Positions 21,718-31,321 of a DNA stretch of 64,000 nucleotides are shown piece by piece (within the stretch, counting starts at the first letter, position 1; every line of letters starts with the position of its first letter). The stretch covers positions 31,710,209-31,774,208 of the forward strand of contig CM059197.1 of the NCBI GenBank assembly GCA_030323885.1, in the 5' to 3' direction. Origin of the DNA: Branchipolynoe longqiensis. Taxonomy: Eukaryota; Annelida; Polychaeta; Phyllodocida; Polynoidae. The translations under genes were made by a program, and so were the position numbers. A model generated the notes under the pieces. The model ran no database searches. It was not told the origin of the DNA and saw only the letters and a program-made list of their open reading frames with translations.

Positions 21718-22415
21718 AGCTATATAGTCTGATGATTGTTTGTTTGTTGGTTTACGTCCTAGCAACATCTAAGGTAATATCAGGACGGGTACCAACTTGT
21801 GACAGTGCGCACTCATGGCGACTTCATAGTGCTGCCCCACTGGGACACCAGGCCACCAGCACCATGACCTGATATCCCACTCAGTCACATTATCCTGACA
21901 CTGAACCAACCAGTCCTTGTCCTATCCTAATCATGCTGAGCGCCAGGCTAGGAATCAACAAGTATCAATTTTTAAGTCATTGGTTTGACTCGACCAGGAT
22001 TCGAACCCAGAAACTCATGGGTTCGAATCTCCCGATCTCCCCAAAACAGGAGACGGGCGCTCTACTCATTCGGCCATCCCGTCTGGTCCATAGGCCGATG
22101 AAAGCATCAAGGTTTCTAAACCAAAACACTTATCTAGATTTGATTCTACATGTCCACCTTAGATACTGATGCTCTTATTAAGCATGTGTTGCTGCATGGA
22201 TGGGGATGCTAAGTCAGTTTACTAGAACCTCTTACTGCTGAACCCTATGGGGTCATAGTTTTTACTCGCATGCCAAAATAAATTAAGCCTATGGAGTTAG
22301 AGTTTTGACTAGCATGCCAAAATTAAGCTACCATGTTCACACTTCAAATATTTTCTAAGTTAGTCATTTATATTCAGACTTCCTTCAAACTATGGCAAAC
22401 TATATATATATATAT
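21718..22415. mobile_element. M1 MITE, interrupted by an S1 SINE and cut by the DIRS element
   Basis: The left terminus AGCTATATAGTCTGATGA is followed by an S1 SINE (21736-22089). The M1 body then resumes (GATGAAAGCATCAAGG, TAGATTTGATTCTACATG) and is broken at a TA-rich tract by the DIRS element at 22416. This gives an insertion order of M1 first, then SINE and DIRS. Confidence 0.75.
21736..22089 (-). repeat. S1 SINE, full length (type-B head), inserted in M1
   Basis: Flanked by the imperfect duplication ATAGTCTGATGA / ATAGGCCGATGA (21724-21735, 22090-22101). (TTTG)n tail at left and CATTCGGCCATCCCGTCTGG head at right. Confidence 0.9.
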
Positions 22416-22502
22416 ATAGATTAGTTAGACGAATCTTACCTGGGTATAGATGATGGATAACTATTGTTTTACCGAGGTAGAAGCCTCGGTTAGACGTGGG
22501 CG

Positions 22503-22533
22503 AGGGAGAAGGAAGCACATCCGGGTCCAGCAA
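22503..22533. repeat. DIRS inverted terminal repeat, shared 31-bp part (element 3' side)
   Basis: AGGGAGAAGGAAGCACATCC and on to CCAGCAA: the exact reverse complement of 27798-27828. Outside it, 22416-22502 is the longer 3'-side terminal arm and contains a small hairpin (CCGAGGTAGAAGCCTCGG). Confidence 0.9.
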
Positions 22534-22643
22534 TCTTTACCTACTAATTCAGGATAAAAATGATTCTAAAAAACAACCTAAGGTCAAGTGACCTCATGCT
22601 AAATTGAGTGATTGACTAGACGTGGCAGGGCGTGGTGGGTGGG

Positions 22644-22778
22644 CCCTCGCCCACGTCTAACCGAGGCTTCTACCTCGGTAAAACAATAGTTATCCATCAT
22701 CTATACCCAGGTAAGATTCGTCTAACTAATCTATTTTACCTCGGTATGCCGCCTCTGGCTAGCCGTAGGCTAGGGAGA
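22644..22778. repeat. DIRS internal complementary region
   Basis: 22644-22734 is the reverse complement of the left outer arm 22416-22506. 22743-22778 is the reverse complement of the right outer end 27822-27857. About 8 bp (TTTACCTC) lie between the two parts. It therefore mirrors the joined ends of the element. Confidence 0.92.
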
Positions 22779-22919
22779 CCTTTACGTAAAATAATTTTTA
22801 TCCTGATATTCTTGTTTTGTTATTATTCTTTAGTGATTATGTCTTATGTATGCAACAATGGAAAAGCGATTTGTATGGCAAAAAAGAGGAAAAACCAATG
22901 TTTTTCTTACCTCTCTCTT

Positions 22920-24029
22920 TCAGTTGGTGAGTAGCCTGTGCGCTATCGGCTGAGGCTTCTCTAGTCGTTTGTGGTAATGTCTAGCAAACGAAGTAGCGGT
23001 TTTCCATCCCGCATGAGCTAGGATCCGTTTAACGGAGATGCCTAGCAATCTTGCTTTGGACACCATTGCACCACGTGTAGAGTGCGATGAGTACCTGTCT
23101 GTATTTACTCCCGCCAGTTTTAACACATTCATTGTCCATCGGGCGAGGGTATCCCTGGAAATGGCCTTGTGTGGCTTAATAAAGCTGACCAATAGCTGTC
23201 TTGAGTTTCTTATTAATCTTGTCTTGGATATATAATTTCGTATCGCAGATACGACACATAACTTGCGATCCTGAGTGAAACTGGACACCCCTATCGTAGA
23301 AAGGGGGTCACCTAATCGGTTTGATTTTAATAAAGTTGATAAATCAAACGTGGCCTCTTTACTGTCAATTTCTAGACCATTCAGCGACAGGGCAACTATA
23401 GTTTGGCCTCTGTGTCCAGTGACCAGGAGAAGCAAAACTGCGACTTTGAAACCTAAAAGTTTAACGTCCAGAAACTTATTTTCTGGCCATTTCTTGAAGA
23501 GGTTGAACACTAGAGAAACATCCCAAAACCTATTATATTTGGGTTTAGGCGGATTCCTCTGATAAATTGATCGTATGATCCAACAAATAACATGGTGTTT
23601 ACCCATTGTTTGTCCATTAACCCGCGGTAGGATTATCGACAGAGCACATCTGGCAGCGTTAATAGCGCCATATCCTAGGCCTTCGTCCTCTAGGTAACGT
23701 AGGAAGAGTCCTACCTGGGATACTGTGGGAGTCATTGGCTTGACTTTCTTAAGCAGGCAATAAATACCCCATTTCTTTAAATACGTAGTATACATTTTCA
23801 CCGTTCCTTTTCTCCACGCATCATCAACCAAACGCTGTTGTGTAATTTTGTCTAAGCCAAACTGTTCTAAATATTTATTTAAAAAAGGAATGCCACTAAC
23901 GGAGTTGTCGACACGTTTCCGTGGCGTTCTAGTGGTCCCTGATGTTTGAGGTTTCCTCGGAATCTTGGGAAGCGAAGGCTGCTTTTGGCTGTGGCTAGTA
24001 ACGTCGGTAGCCACGGTTGCGTGTGCCAC
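22920..24029 (-). CDS. DIRS tyrosine recombinase (369 codons from a GTG; no ATG near the N-terminus)
   Basis: Integrase of the element, of the phage-lambda/Cre-type tyrosine recombinase family, which inserts the circular DNA copy. Visible catalytic residues, counted from the GTG: Arg207 in TGHRGQT, His316 and Arg319 in HSTRG, His339 in AHAGW and Tyr352 in FARHYHK. The R, HxxR, H/W, Y set is complete. The N-terminal part (about 45-160) fits a SAM-like core-binding domain. The frame is open back to 24086 (stop at 24087-24089) and overlaps the RT ORF by about 200 nt in the -1 frame. The first ATG is not reached until about residue 79, inside the core-binding domain. Expression therefore probably depends on frameshifting or another non-standard mechanism rather than its own AUG. 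Confidence 0.92.
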   Translation of the reverse strand: MAHATVATDVTSHSQKQPSLPKIPRKPQTSGTTRTPRKRVDNSVSGIPFLNKYLEQFGLDKITQQRLVDDAWRKGTVKMYTTYLKKWGIYCLLKKVKPMTPTVSQVGLFLRYLEDEGLGYGAINAARCALSIILPRVNGQTMGKHHVICWIIRSIYQRNPPKPKYNRFWDVSLVFNLFKKWPENKFLDVKLLGFKVAVLLLLVTGHRGQTIVALSLNGLEIDSKEATFDLSTLLKSNRLGDPLSTIGVSSFTQDRKLCVVSAIRNYISKTRLIRNSRQLLVSFIKPHKAISRDTLARWTMNVLKLAGVNTDRYSSHSTRGAMVSKARLLGISVKRILAHAGWKTATSFARHYHKRLEKPQPIAHRLLTN

Positions 24030-25768
24030 TCGGGGACGATGAGTATGGCGTGTGTCCCCTCCATTTGAATCTTTCTGGCGACTTTGCTAATGATAGTAAA
24101 GGGGGGGAAAATGTAAAAGAAATGATGTCGCCACTTTAGGGAGAAGGCATCAATGTGCCAAGCATTGGGTTCCGGGTGCCACGAAACATATTTTGGAATT
24201 TTAAAGTTATTACGCGAAGCGAACAAATCGATCTGAGGTGAACCCCATGTGTGACAAATGTGTTTGAAAATGGATGGATTAAGTGACCACTCTAAGTGAT
24301 CATGGAACTGGCGACTCATCTTGTCAGCTAGACAATTTTGTGTGCCTGGAATGTGATTAACAGTTAACCAGACATCAAAGGTTTGAGCCCAGTTCCAAAT
24401 GAGAAGTGCCATTGCATTACATTTAATCGATTTTGTACCTCCCATATTTCTGACATAAGCCATAGCTGTGGTGTTATCCGTGAGGATACGTACATTATTT
24501 TTGGGTATTTTTACTAGACTGGTTAATCCCAAGTAAATGGCCCTTAGTTCTAGAACGTTAATATGATCGGGGAGTTCCGATTCTAGCCATCTTCCTCCCG
24601 TTGCTACATCATTTTGATGTGCTCCCCACCCTTGGAGAGACGCGTCAGTGGTAACGGTAGTGTCAGGCTCTCCCATTCTAATGGGATTGGGGGAATGGTC
24701 AAAGTGGTTTAGCCACCAATCAATGTCGGCTAGGCCGTTCTCCGAAATAAACATGGTCTTTTCAAAGTTTCCCTTTGCGCGGGCCAGCGCCAAATTTTTA
24801 TCAATTTCGAGGGATTTTATGTGTGCCGCTCCGTATAGAATAGCTGGACTATACGAAACCATGACCCCGATAAGGACCGCGACCTGTCTAATCTTTGGCC
24901 TAGAAGTGTCTAACAGCTGTATCGCTGTGCGGTAAAGCTTATCTTTCTTTTGGCGTGTAAGCGAAACGGTCATAGCCGTGGTGTTCAGAATGAACCCGAG
25001 ACACTTAAGCTCCTGAGTAGGAGAAAAAACTGATTTCTTGTTATGTATGAAGAAACCCAATTTGGTGAAAATTTTGCATAAATCTTTAACAGCGAGTTCA
25101 CATTGCGTGAAAGATTGGCCCATAATAAAAGAATCATCTATGTATGGAAACATACAATGCCCCAATTTTGCCATGTGTGCAAAAATTGGTTTCAACAACT
25201 TAGTAAACAGACGCGGTGCGCAGGCCAAACCATTAGGTAAACATGTAAATTCAAAAAGTTGGCCATTCCAGAGAAAACGTAGGTATTTCCGATCTGTCTG
25301 GTGAATAGGAACGGTGTAGTACGCATCCCTTAAATCAACACTCGCTAGCCAACACCCTGGGGTAATTAAATCACGAGCTGTTTCTAAAGAAAACATTTTG
25401 AAATGTTTGTATTCAATGATTTCATTCAACTGAGTTAAATCTAAAATCATTCGGATTGAACCATCAGGTTTAGGAGTAGAGAAGATATTGGAAATATATT
25501 CCCCTTCAGTATGTTCAACTCTGTTGACAATGCCCTTAGACTCAAACAGTAGAACCTGGTGATCTAGCTGAGATTTTTCTAGTGAATTAAACTGATACGG
25601 AAAAGGCGCTCTCTTTTGTATAGGCAATTGTGTGAAAGGGATGTGAATGCCTTTAACAATATTCAGGACCTCTGGATTAGTGGTTAACTGTTGCCATTGA
25701 TGTAAACAATTAGAAACATTCCCTGCTTGAAAAAGGCTTACTTCAGTTTGAGTTTCCTCCGTGACCAT
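23879..25768 (-). CDS. DIRS reverse transcriptase / RNase H / methyltransferase-like polyprotein
   Basis: Copies element RNA into DNA. Counted from a GTG at 25789 (first ATG is residue 8, at 25768): the RT palm has Asp152 in SVDLRDAYY and the catalytic YIDD box at 216-219. RNase H has Asp382 (TDAS), Glu414 (NVLEL), Asp438 (ILTDN) and Asp489 (CLADKMSR). A C-terminal segment with DLFASRNN (about 521-528) and FPPF (561-564) fits the Dam-like methyltransferase domain carried by DIRS1-group elements. That last assignment is by motif resemblance only. The frame remains open for at least 110 nt upstream, overlapping the end of gag in the -1 frame, so gag-RT frameshifting is possible. No canonical slippery heptamer was spotted. 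The 3' end overlaps the recombinase ORF. Confidence 0.93.
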   Translation of the reverse strand: MVTEETQTEVSLFQAGNVSNCLHQWQQLTTNPEVLNIVKGIHIPFTQLPIQKRAPFPYQFNSLEKSQLDHQVLLFESKGIVNRVEHTEGEYISNIFSTPKPDGSIRMILDLTQLNEIIEYKHFKMFSLETARDLITPGCWLASVDLRDAYYTVPIHQTDRKYLRFLWNGQLFEFTCLPNGLACAPRLFTKLLKPIFAHMAKLGHCMFPYIDDSFIMGQSFTQCELAVKDLCKIFTKLGFFIHNKKSVFSPTQELKCLGFILNTTAMTVSLTRQKKDKLYRTAIQLLDTSRPKIRQVAVLIGVMVSYSPAILYGAAHIKSLEIDKNLALARAKGNFEKTMFISENGLADIDWWLNHFDHSPNPIRMGEPDTTVTTDASLQGWGAHQNDVATGGRWLESELPDHINVLELRAIYLGLTSLVKIPKNNVRILTDNTTAMAYVRNMGGTKSIKCNAMALLIWNWAQTFDVWLTVNHIPGTQNCLADKMSRQFHDHLEWSLNPSIFKHICHTWGSPQIDLFASRNNFKIPKYVSWHPEPNAWHIDAFSLKWRHHFFYIFPPFTIISKVARKIQMEGTHAILIVPEWHTQPWLPTLLATAKSSLRFPRFRGNLKHQGPLERHGNVSTTPLVAFLF

Positions 25769-25806
25769 TGTAGGGTCAGGAGGCTGCACTGTTTGTGTGG
25801 AAATCT

Positions 25807-27135
25807 CTACTTGTTCCCTTGTTTCGGGAACTGGGGCTTGGGAACGAAATCCCTCTTGTAGCCTCGGTTGTCGTTCCAGTTTGAGGCCGGCCTGTCGCCT
25901 CGGCCCCTTCCTCGCTGGTTGAACTGGAAGGACGGTCCGCCCCTGAACGGCCTTCCTCCTCTGCGGAATCGAAAATCCGTCCTAGACTTTCTGAACCCTG
26001 CTGGGTTTTGGAAGCGACGACTCTTTGCTTCAGTGTTTTTAGCACTCTTGTAGTCGACCTCTACCTGTTTGTACAGGTAAGCTAGCTGACCCCCAAACAT
26101 CTTGGATTTATCAAGCGGTTTGCTCTTGATAGGGGTAGGTCCGGAATACACGGTGTATTCCTTACCATCATGGTCCGTTACCTTGTTAGAGCGGGCAACC
26201 TCTTTTCCGGCATCTGTGGTGACCGATTTGAAAACGTTTTCAAATCTCCGATGGGTCATGTAGTTACTAGCGGCTGCTAACAAAGCTATGCCCCGGTCCA
26301 TAACCCGCGCCAAAGACGAGAACTTGTTCTCTGTCTGCATCCTGTTAGCCACAGGGATAACAGACGTCAAGGCACCCAAAACTGCCTTATGGATCAGGCA
26401 GAGGGAAGTTTCATAACGACGGCGTTCGTCGGAAAGATGAATGCCGGAATCCATCTCTTTGAAAACCGAAGCAGGAATGCCCTTAACTCCTGAAATCTGC
26501 TCAGTCAACTTGTTGATGACTTCGATCGGTTTAAACGTAGTGAAATGGCTATTCACCGTTTTGCGCATCATGGTAGTGGTGCGCACTTTCTGAGCTTTCT
26601 TTTTGACAATCTTCTTGCCAGCTTTAACGCCTATTTTGGCGTAGACTCCCGCTCGTTCCGTGTCGGAATCCGACTCGGTGGAAGAAGAGTCGGACGACGA
26701 GTCTGAAGAGGAGTCCTTCTTCTTCTTCTTCTTCTTCTTTTTGGACTTTTTGGAGCGCTTAGAGTTCGCTTTCTTTGTGAACTCGTCACCAGAACTGCTC
26801 ACTGGGCGGCGTTTCTTGCCCCGCGCTTTCGGTTTCGGAACCTCAGGTGCCGAAAGCGTGTCCTCTTCGTCCTCAGAAAAGTCTTCCCAATCCTCATCAG
26901 GGATTTGGGAAGGATCTGGAAAGGTCTGCGCCTGGAAAAGGCGCATCTTCTCCTCCATCATCTCCGCCATTTTCGCCTCCCACCCCACTGGTTGAGGGGC
27001 GTGATCACTGTCTTGATCCGAGGCATGAGCCCCAGGATGTGGGGACGGCGGAGCCGTAGCCGGTGGAGACGAATCGTAATCCGTAGGGGGGACACCCACC
27101 GCTGCAGCGGGCGGCTTATTCCGGCGAGTGGCCAT
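25807..27135 (-). CDS. DIRS gag-like protein (442 aa)
   Basis: The ATG at 27133-27135 is the first in frame. An N-terminal Pro/Ala-rich region leads into an acidic stretch (DEDWEDFSEDEED), then a strongly basic tract with a lysine run and a Ser/Asp-rich tract (DSSSDSSSDSSSTESDSD). A middle region of about 200 residues without low complexity follows, and the C-terminus is rich in Arg-Gly and aromatics (RFRRGGRPFRGG, NQRGRGRGDR), as expected for nucleic-acid binding. Position upstream of RT and composition make it the structural protein of the element. There is no zinc knuckle. The ORF ends 38 nt before the first ATG of the RT ORF. Confidence 0.85.
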   Translation of the reverse strand: MATRRNKPPAAAVGVPPTDYDSSPPATAPPSPHPGAHASDQDSDHAPQPVGWEAKMAEMMEEKMRLFQAQTFPDPSQIPDEDWEDFSEDEEDTLSAPEVPKPKARGKKRRPVSSSGDEFTKKANSKRSKKSKKKKKKKKKDSSSDSSSDSSSTESDSDTERAGVYAKIGVKAGKKIVKKKAQKVRTTTMMRKTVNSHFTTFKPIEVINKLTEQISGVKGIPASVFKEMDSGIHLSDERRRYETSLCLIHKAVLGALTSVIPVANRMQTENKFSSLARVMDRGIALLAAASNYMTHRRFENVFKSVTTDAGKEVARSNKVTDHDGKEYTVYSGPTPIKSKPLDKSKMFGGQLAYLYKQVEVDYKSAKNTEAKSRRFQNPAGFRKSRTDFRFRRGGRPFRGGPSFQFNQRGRGRGDRPASNWNDNRGYKRDFVPKPQFPKQGNK

Positions 27136-27797
27136 CGGGAACTGTAACGAACCAAAGCGTTACTAACCCGGAATCATCTCAACTACACAAGTGTAAGCCA
27201 GTAAACTGGGTTGAGGAACATGGTACAGAGAACGTGTTTTGCAACGTGTCAGTACAGGCGTGAAGCTAAATTTGCCGTAGGTGTGTGGTAACGAAACCAA
27301 CCAAACGGAGGGCATCGATCGTGAGATCGGCCCCTCTCTCTGTTCCGTACACTTCTCCCACCTGTGGCTACAGCGCCAACAAGTTGGAGAAAATATTACG
27401 AAACTCGGAGGTTCGCCTTAAACCGGTCAGGGGTGTTTATAAAAAACACCCAGAAGCATCCCCAACATCATCCTCTATTAGGATCCGGGAGACTTTTCTT
27501 AGGAAATGAGCAACTCGGGTTGCCATTTCTCCCTGTCTGAAAAACAGGTGTCGATAGAACTCAGTATCGGTTTCGTTTGTGCCAGCGGCACGCAATGTTC
27601 TATCCGTAAGTTAAAAAACGTACAAAGTCCAAACAGGACTGAAGAAAGTTCTGAACTTTCATAAAAAGATGCTATAGAGCATGATAAACAAAGTTATCGA
27701 AGAAAACAGTACTTACTTTTGGATAAAAGCAGTAGTAGTAGATAAATCCTGTGGAGCAACTCACAAACGTCCTCCCGTTGTGAGTTACTTATGCTAA
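27136..27797 (-). other. DIRS 5' untranslated/leader region
   Basis: Between the 5' inverted terminal repeat and the gag ATG. It presumably holds the promoter. No convincing ORF. No TATA-like or other element was identified with confidence. Confidence 0.6.
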
Positions 27798-27828
27798 TTG
27801 CTGGACCCGGATGTGCTTCCTTCTCCCT
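27798..27828. repeat. DIRS inverted terminal repeat, 5' side of element
   Basis: Exact reverse complement of 22503-22533. The outer 27829-27857 (TAGCCTACGGCTAGCCAGAG and on to GGCATACC) is mirrored in the internal complementary region. Confidence 0.9.
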
Positions 27829-28074
27829 AGCCTACGGCTAGCCAGAGGCGGCATACCATATATAGTTCGTATATGTATATATGTGTATAAATCATCGGTA
27901 TGAGGTATTTCCTATTATTATTATTATGATCCGTTATCGTCCATTAACGGACTCAGATTGATTTGCTGCGGCACATTCACCTATGGTGGCACCGCCACCA
28001 GCAGTTCTTTGTACTTATTCCTCAGTCTTTGTATAGATCACTTGCTGCGAAAATATATATATACCAATCCAAAA

Positions 28075-28356
28075 ATGAGGATACAGATTGGACTGAAACC
28101 TACAAAAACATTATTTTCTTACATTCCTACTTTTTTTTGTTTGTCGCTCCATAATCATTTCTTCACAAGAAAAGTCGAATTTGTGAGAATTAAAATTATT
28201 TGCCGGTAAAAATCTTGTATCTTAATTGATTTTTGTTGGGCTGTAAATATATGAAGAGTTCAGCCGCAAAACCCCGTAAAAGCCTAGAGCGGGACTCGAA
28301 CCCACATCTCTTTGCATTCCGGGCCAGTGTGCTAACCATTACACCACCTATGCTCC
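28075..28356 (-). repeat. S2 repeat: second tRNA-headed SINE family
   Basis: On the minus strand the head reads GGGAGCATAGGTGGTGTAAT, GGTTAGCACACTGG and GTGGGTTCGAGTCCCGCTC (A and B boxes). The body includes a TTACGGGG block and GAAATGATTATGGAGCGAC. The 3' segment recurs at 53010-53205. The anticodon arm does not form a sound stem, so it is not called a tRNA gene. Confidence 0.6.
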
Positions 28357-28518
28357 CTGATATCATCACGCCTACCTGTCCATGTGGTTACTTACCTGAG
28401 CGGTCAGTGCAGATTACCACAAAAGAATATATATACCAGAGTAATAGTCATCATTGACCTCTAAGGGAAGGAAGTAGCCACATAAGACAGATAGATGTGG
28501 ATAGGGTGATTGCATCAG

Positions 28519-29130
28519 GGATCCTAAGCTGTATTCACACGGGCAAAAAGTAAAACGATCTAGGCAAAGCGTTTTACCTGAGGCGTTTTAGAAGCGCATT
28601 CACACGGGCAGTACTTGGGCCGGAAATCGATATCAGCGCATGAGCAAGTCGATACTAACCAGCACTGAATCGTATTGGTTTGGAACAGTCAAAACTTCTG
28701 CTGGGCAGTGAAACCCTAAAAATAAATGATGAAAAAAATATGTGCACAGCTAGCGGTTTCATAGACTAAATTATATAATATGCGCTTTTGATCGACCGGA
28801 AAGTCAACAAACCAAGGTCTCGACTGCGCATGCGTGTGATGTCATAAATCGCTTCATATGCGTTCACACGGGCAAGATAAAACGTTTTCAGCCTAGATCG
28901 CTTCCTCTAGACCACCTTGCGAAGCGTTTTACATTAAACGATTTATATGAATCGATTCAGCCCTAAAACGCCTCAGGCGTGCATTCACACGGCAAATCTG
29001 AATCGAACTAGGCAAGTGGTTTTACATGAGGCGTTTTAACTCGCCCGTGTGAATACAGCTCTAGATAGTATAATGGTTAGCACACTAGTCCCAGAATGGA
29101 AAGAAACCTGCTCTCGGTGCAATATCTCCA
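28519..29130 (+). repeat. S2 head fragment split by a MITE
   Basis: GGGATCCTA (to 28526) continues after the MITE as GATAGTATAATGGTTAGCAC (from 29064), together resembling the S2 tRNA-like head. The downstream match fades after about 29130. Confidence 0.5.
28527..29060. mobile_element. MITE with 3-bp CTA duplication, 534 bp (Harbinger-like)
   Basis: Ends AGCTGTATTCACACGGGC and GCCCGTGTGAATACAGCT are perfect 18-bp inverted repeats flanked by CTA (28524-28526, 29061-29063). The sub-terminal GCATTCACACGGGC motif recurs inside. The core (CGCTTTTGATCGACCGGAAA) is shared, inverted, with 49665-50172. Confidence 0.8.
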
Positions 29131-29272
29131 ATTTTCATCTCCATGACAATACGGAATGATGTAACTAACTGCACTTATGACTTTTATGAGACCGACTGAT
29201 CTATAACTACCTGAATTATGAGAGAACATTTGGCGCCGACCTGCAGTGAATATATCTTAAAGCATGATCATG

Positions 29273-29620
29273 TTGGTTGTTGGAGTTTTACATCCTGGCA
29301 ACAGCTAATGCCATATCAGGACTGGTGCCGACTTGTGACAGTGCATAATCATGGCGAATTTATAGTGCTGCCCCACTGGGAGACCAGGCCGCTATCAGTA
29401 TCACCATGACCTGATATCCCATTCAGTCACATTACCCTATCACCCAGCCAACCAGTCCTCACCATATCCTAATAATACCAAACGCCTGGTTAGGAAGCAA
29501 CAAGTGTCACTTTTTAAGTAATTGGTTTGACTCGACCAGGGTTTGAACTCGTGGGTTCGAATCCTATGATCTACCAAAAGCGGGAGACGGACGCTCAACT
29601 CATTCAGCCATCCCGTCTGG
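29273..29620 (-). repeat. S1 SINE, full length (type-B head)
   Basis: TTGGTTGTTGGAGTTTTACA tail side at left. GTGGGTTCGAATCCTATGAT and CATTCAGCCATCCCGTCTGG at right. It combines the (CCAA)-type tail with a type-B head. Confidence 0.85.
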
Positions 29621-29834
29621 TAAAAAGCAAGAGCGTGCAAGAACATGCAATGTTCTGCCAATACTGTAACGTGCAGGCAAAGACTCTTAAGCCGGCCAAT
29701 GAAAAGTCATTACAGGCAGTTCCACAGTTGCACAGTACTGCATCACAGGCCAATATTAAGATTCTGCGTCTGAGTATTATTACGCATGCGTGACTTCGAT
29801 ACCGGGCCGCCTTCCGCACGACCGAATGACACTA

Positions 29835-30012
29835 CAGTAGAACCTCTCTAAATCGACCAACCTTGGGACCGACTTTAAGTTGTCCATTTAGGGAGGTGGT
29901 CGGATTAGGGAGTTAGAATATGGTTTCAGTGGTATTGCTCGGACCCAAATAAAGCGATCGATATAGGGGAGTGGTCGATCTGTGGAGGTGGTCGGTTAGA
30001 GAGGTTTTACTG
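29835..30012. mobile_element. pogo/Tc1-like MITE, TA target (copy 1)
   Basis: Ends CAGTAGAACCTCTCTAAAT and AGAGAGGTTTTACTG with TA on both sides. The interior TGGGACCGACTTTAAG and GGACCCAAATAAAGCGATCG is shared with three other copies in the window. Confidence 0.85.
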
Positions 30013-30302
30013 TAGTTCCATATGAAGACATGCAGGTTTGGTTGTGTGCGGTATTAGCTATTACACTGTTGTTATTTATAAACCGACTAGGCCACCATGC
30101 GTTCCTTATTCCAGTGATATCATGTACGATATGGCACAGGTGCACTTGCGGTTCTAGAAAATCCGCCATATTGTTGGGGTTCCCACCCCCGATGGAATCG
30201 AAAGTTAAAAAAAAAGAGAAACAGAGTCAAATAATAGTTAAATGACAGTTAGAGAAAATATGTAAATATGGGTAATTGGTCAAACAAACTAATTGCATTT
30301 AT

Positions 30303-30573
30303 TCCCGGCCGAGTCAAACCACTTACCAATTTGATACTTGTCACTTCCTAGCCTAGGGACTCGGCAGTAATAGGATGCGGAAAGGATTGGCTACCTCAGT
30401 GTCAGGATAATGTGACTGAGTGGGATATCGGATCATGGTACTGGTGGCCTGGAATTCCTAGTGGGGCAGCACTATAATTATAAAGTTGCCATGAGTGTGC
30501 ACTGGCACAAGTCAGTACGCATCCTGATATGACCTTAGATGTTGCCAGGAAGTAAATACCAACAACCAACCAA
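30303..30573 (+). repeat. S1 SINE, head missing
   Basis: Begins at the GAGTCAAACC junction after the tRNA-like head and runs through the body to ACCAACAACCAACCAA. Confidence 0.85.
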
Positions 30574-30588
30574 TATATATAATAATAA

Positions 30589-30943
30589 AGCTGCATAGTC
30601 CGACGAAGCATCACATTTTTAAAACAAAAACAATTATATACATTTGACTCTACACATCTAATGTAGATATTGATGTACTTATTAAACATGTGTTGCCACA
30701 GAAGGGAATGCCCAAGTAATTTAATAGAATATGTTACTGCTAAAGCCTATGAAGGATGATGTCAGAGTTTTGGTGTGCTTGCCTAGATAAATTGTACATG
30801 TTTGTATTTCAAATATCTCAAAACTTAGCCATTTAAAATCAAAAGTTACTTCAAACTAAAATAAGGTAGATCATAACAATCAATTTAATATATTTATCTC
30901 AGAAAAAAATGACTGAAACTCAAAACCATCGGACTATGCAACT
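30589..30943. mobile_element. M1 MITE, complete
   Basis: AGCTGCATAGTCCGACGAAG at left, ACCATCGGACTATGCAACT at right. The flanking TTAA is degraded. It lies immediately after an S1 tail. Confidence 0.8.
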
Positions 30944-31321
30944 TGAATATAATATTCAGAATAGAACTGACATACAGTGTGCATGCTTTGCGCAGTTCGC
31001 AGTCCCTGACACCAGTGTGCACATGCAGCATGCCACGGCGTTGTCTATGGGAGACGCGCCACTCCGGCAGTGATGAGGACACGCCCCCTGGTGGGACGCC
31101 GTGCCCTGACCTGTCCTACTTAGATTTGCCAGCCCGCTCATTATATGGGATTGTCTTGAGAACAGTTGTTCTCCACCGACGCAACGTTCACATTTGCCGG
31201 CCCTTCAACACTCGAGTGGACGTCCGTCGCACACCCGTCCCCTAACGTCACCCCCTCACCCTCTCCCCCCTCCCCCGACACAACAACCCCGCCCTTCCCA
31301 ACAGAAGCCTCTCCCCCCACC
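30944..31321. other. Unassigned stretch
   Basis: A CpG-containing unique stretch with short ORFs on both strands, followed by a C-rich segment (31240-31320). No domain recognised. Confidence 0.45.

Larger units (their letters stand above)
22416..27857 (-). mobile_element. DIRS-type tyrosine-recombinase retrotransposon, apparently complete (about 5.44 kb)
   Basis: In minus-strand order it carries a gag-like ORF, an RT/RNase H/methyltransferase-like ORF and a tyrosine recombinase ORF, the DIRS1-group layout. A 31-bp inverted repeat joins the two ends (22503-22533, 27798-27828). An internal complementary region (22644-22778) contains reverse complements of both outer ends, the feature used in the DIRS circular-junction model. 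All three ORFs are free of stops and all catalytic motifs examined are present, so the copy looks young. It lies in TA-rich sequence inside an M1 MITE. DIRS elements integrate by recombinase and make no target duplication, consistent with none being seen. It lies in sense orientation to CASK. Confidence 0.93.

Noticed and set aside
28270..28356. tRNA gene on the minus strand
   Set aside because: A and B boxes are present, but the anticodon stem and acceptor do not pair. The downstream body recurs elsewhere, indicating a SINE head.
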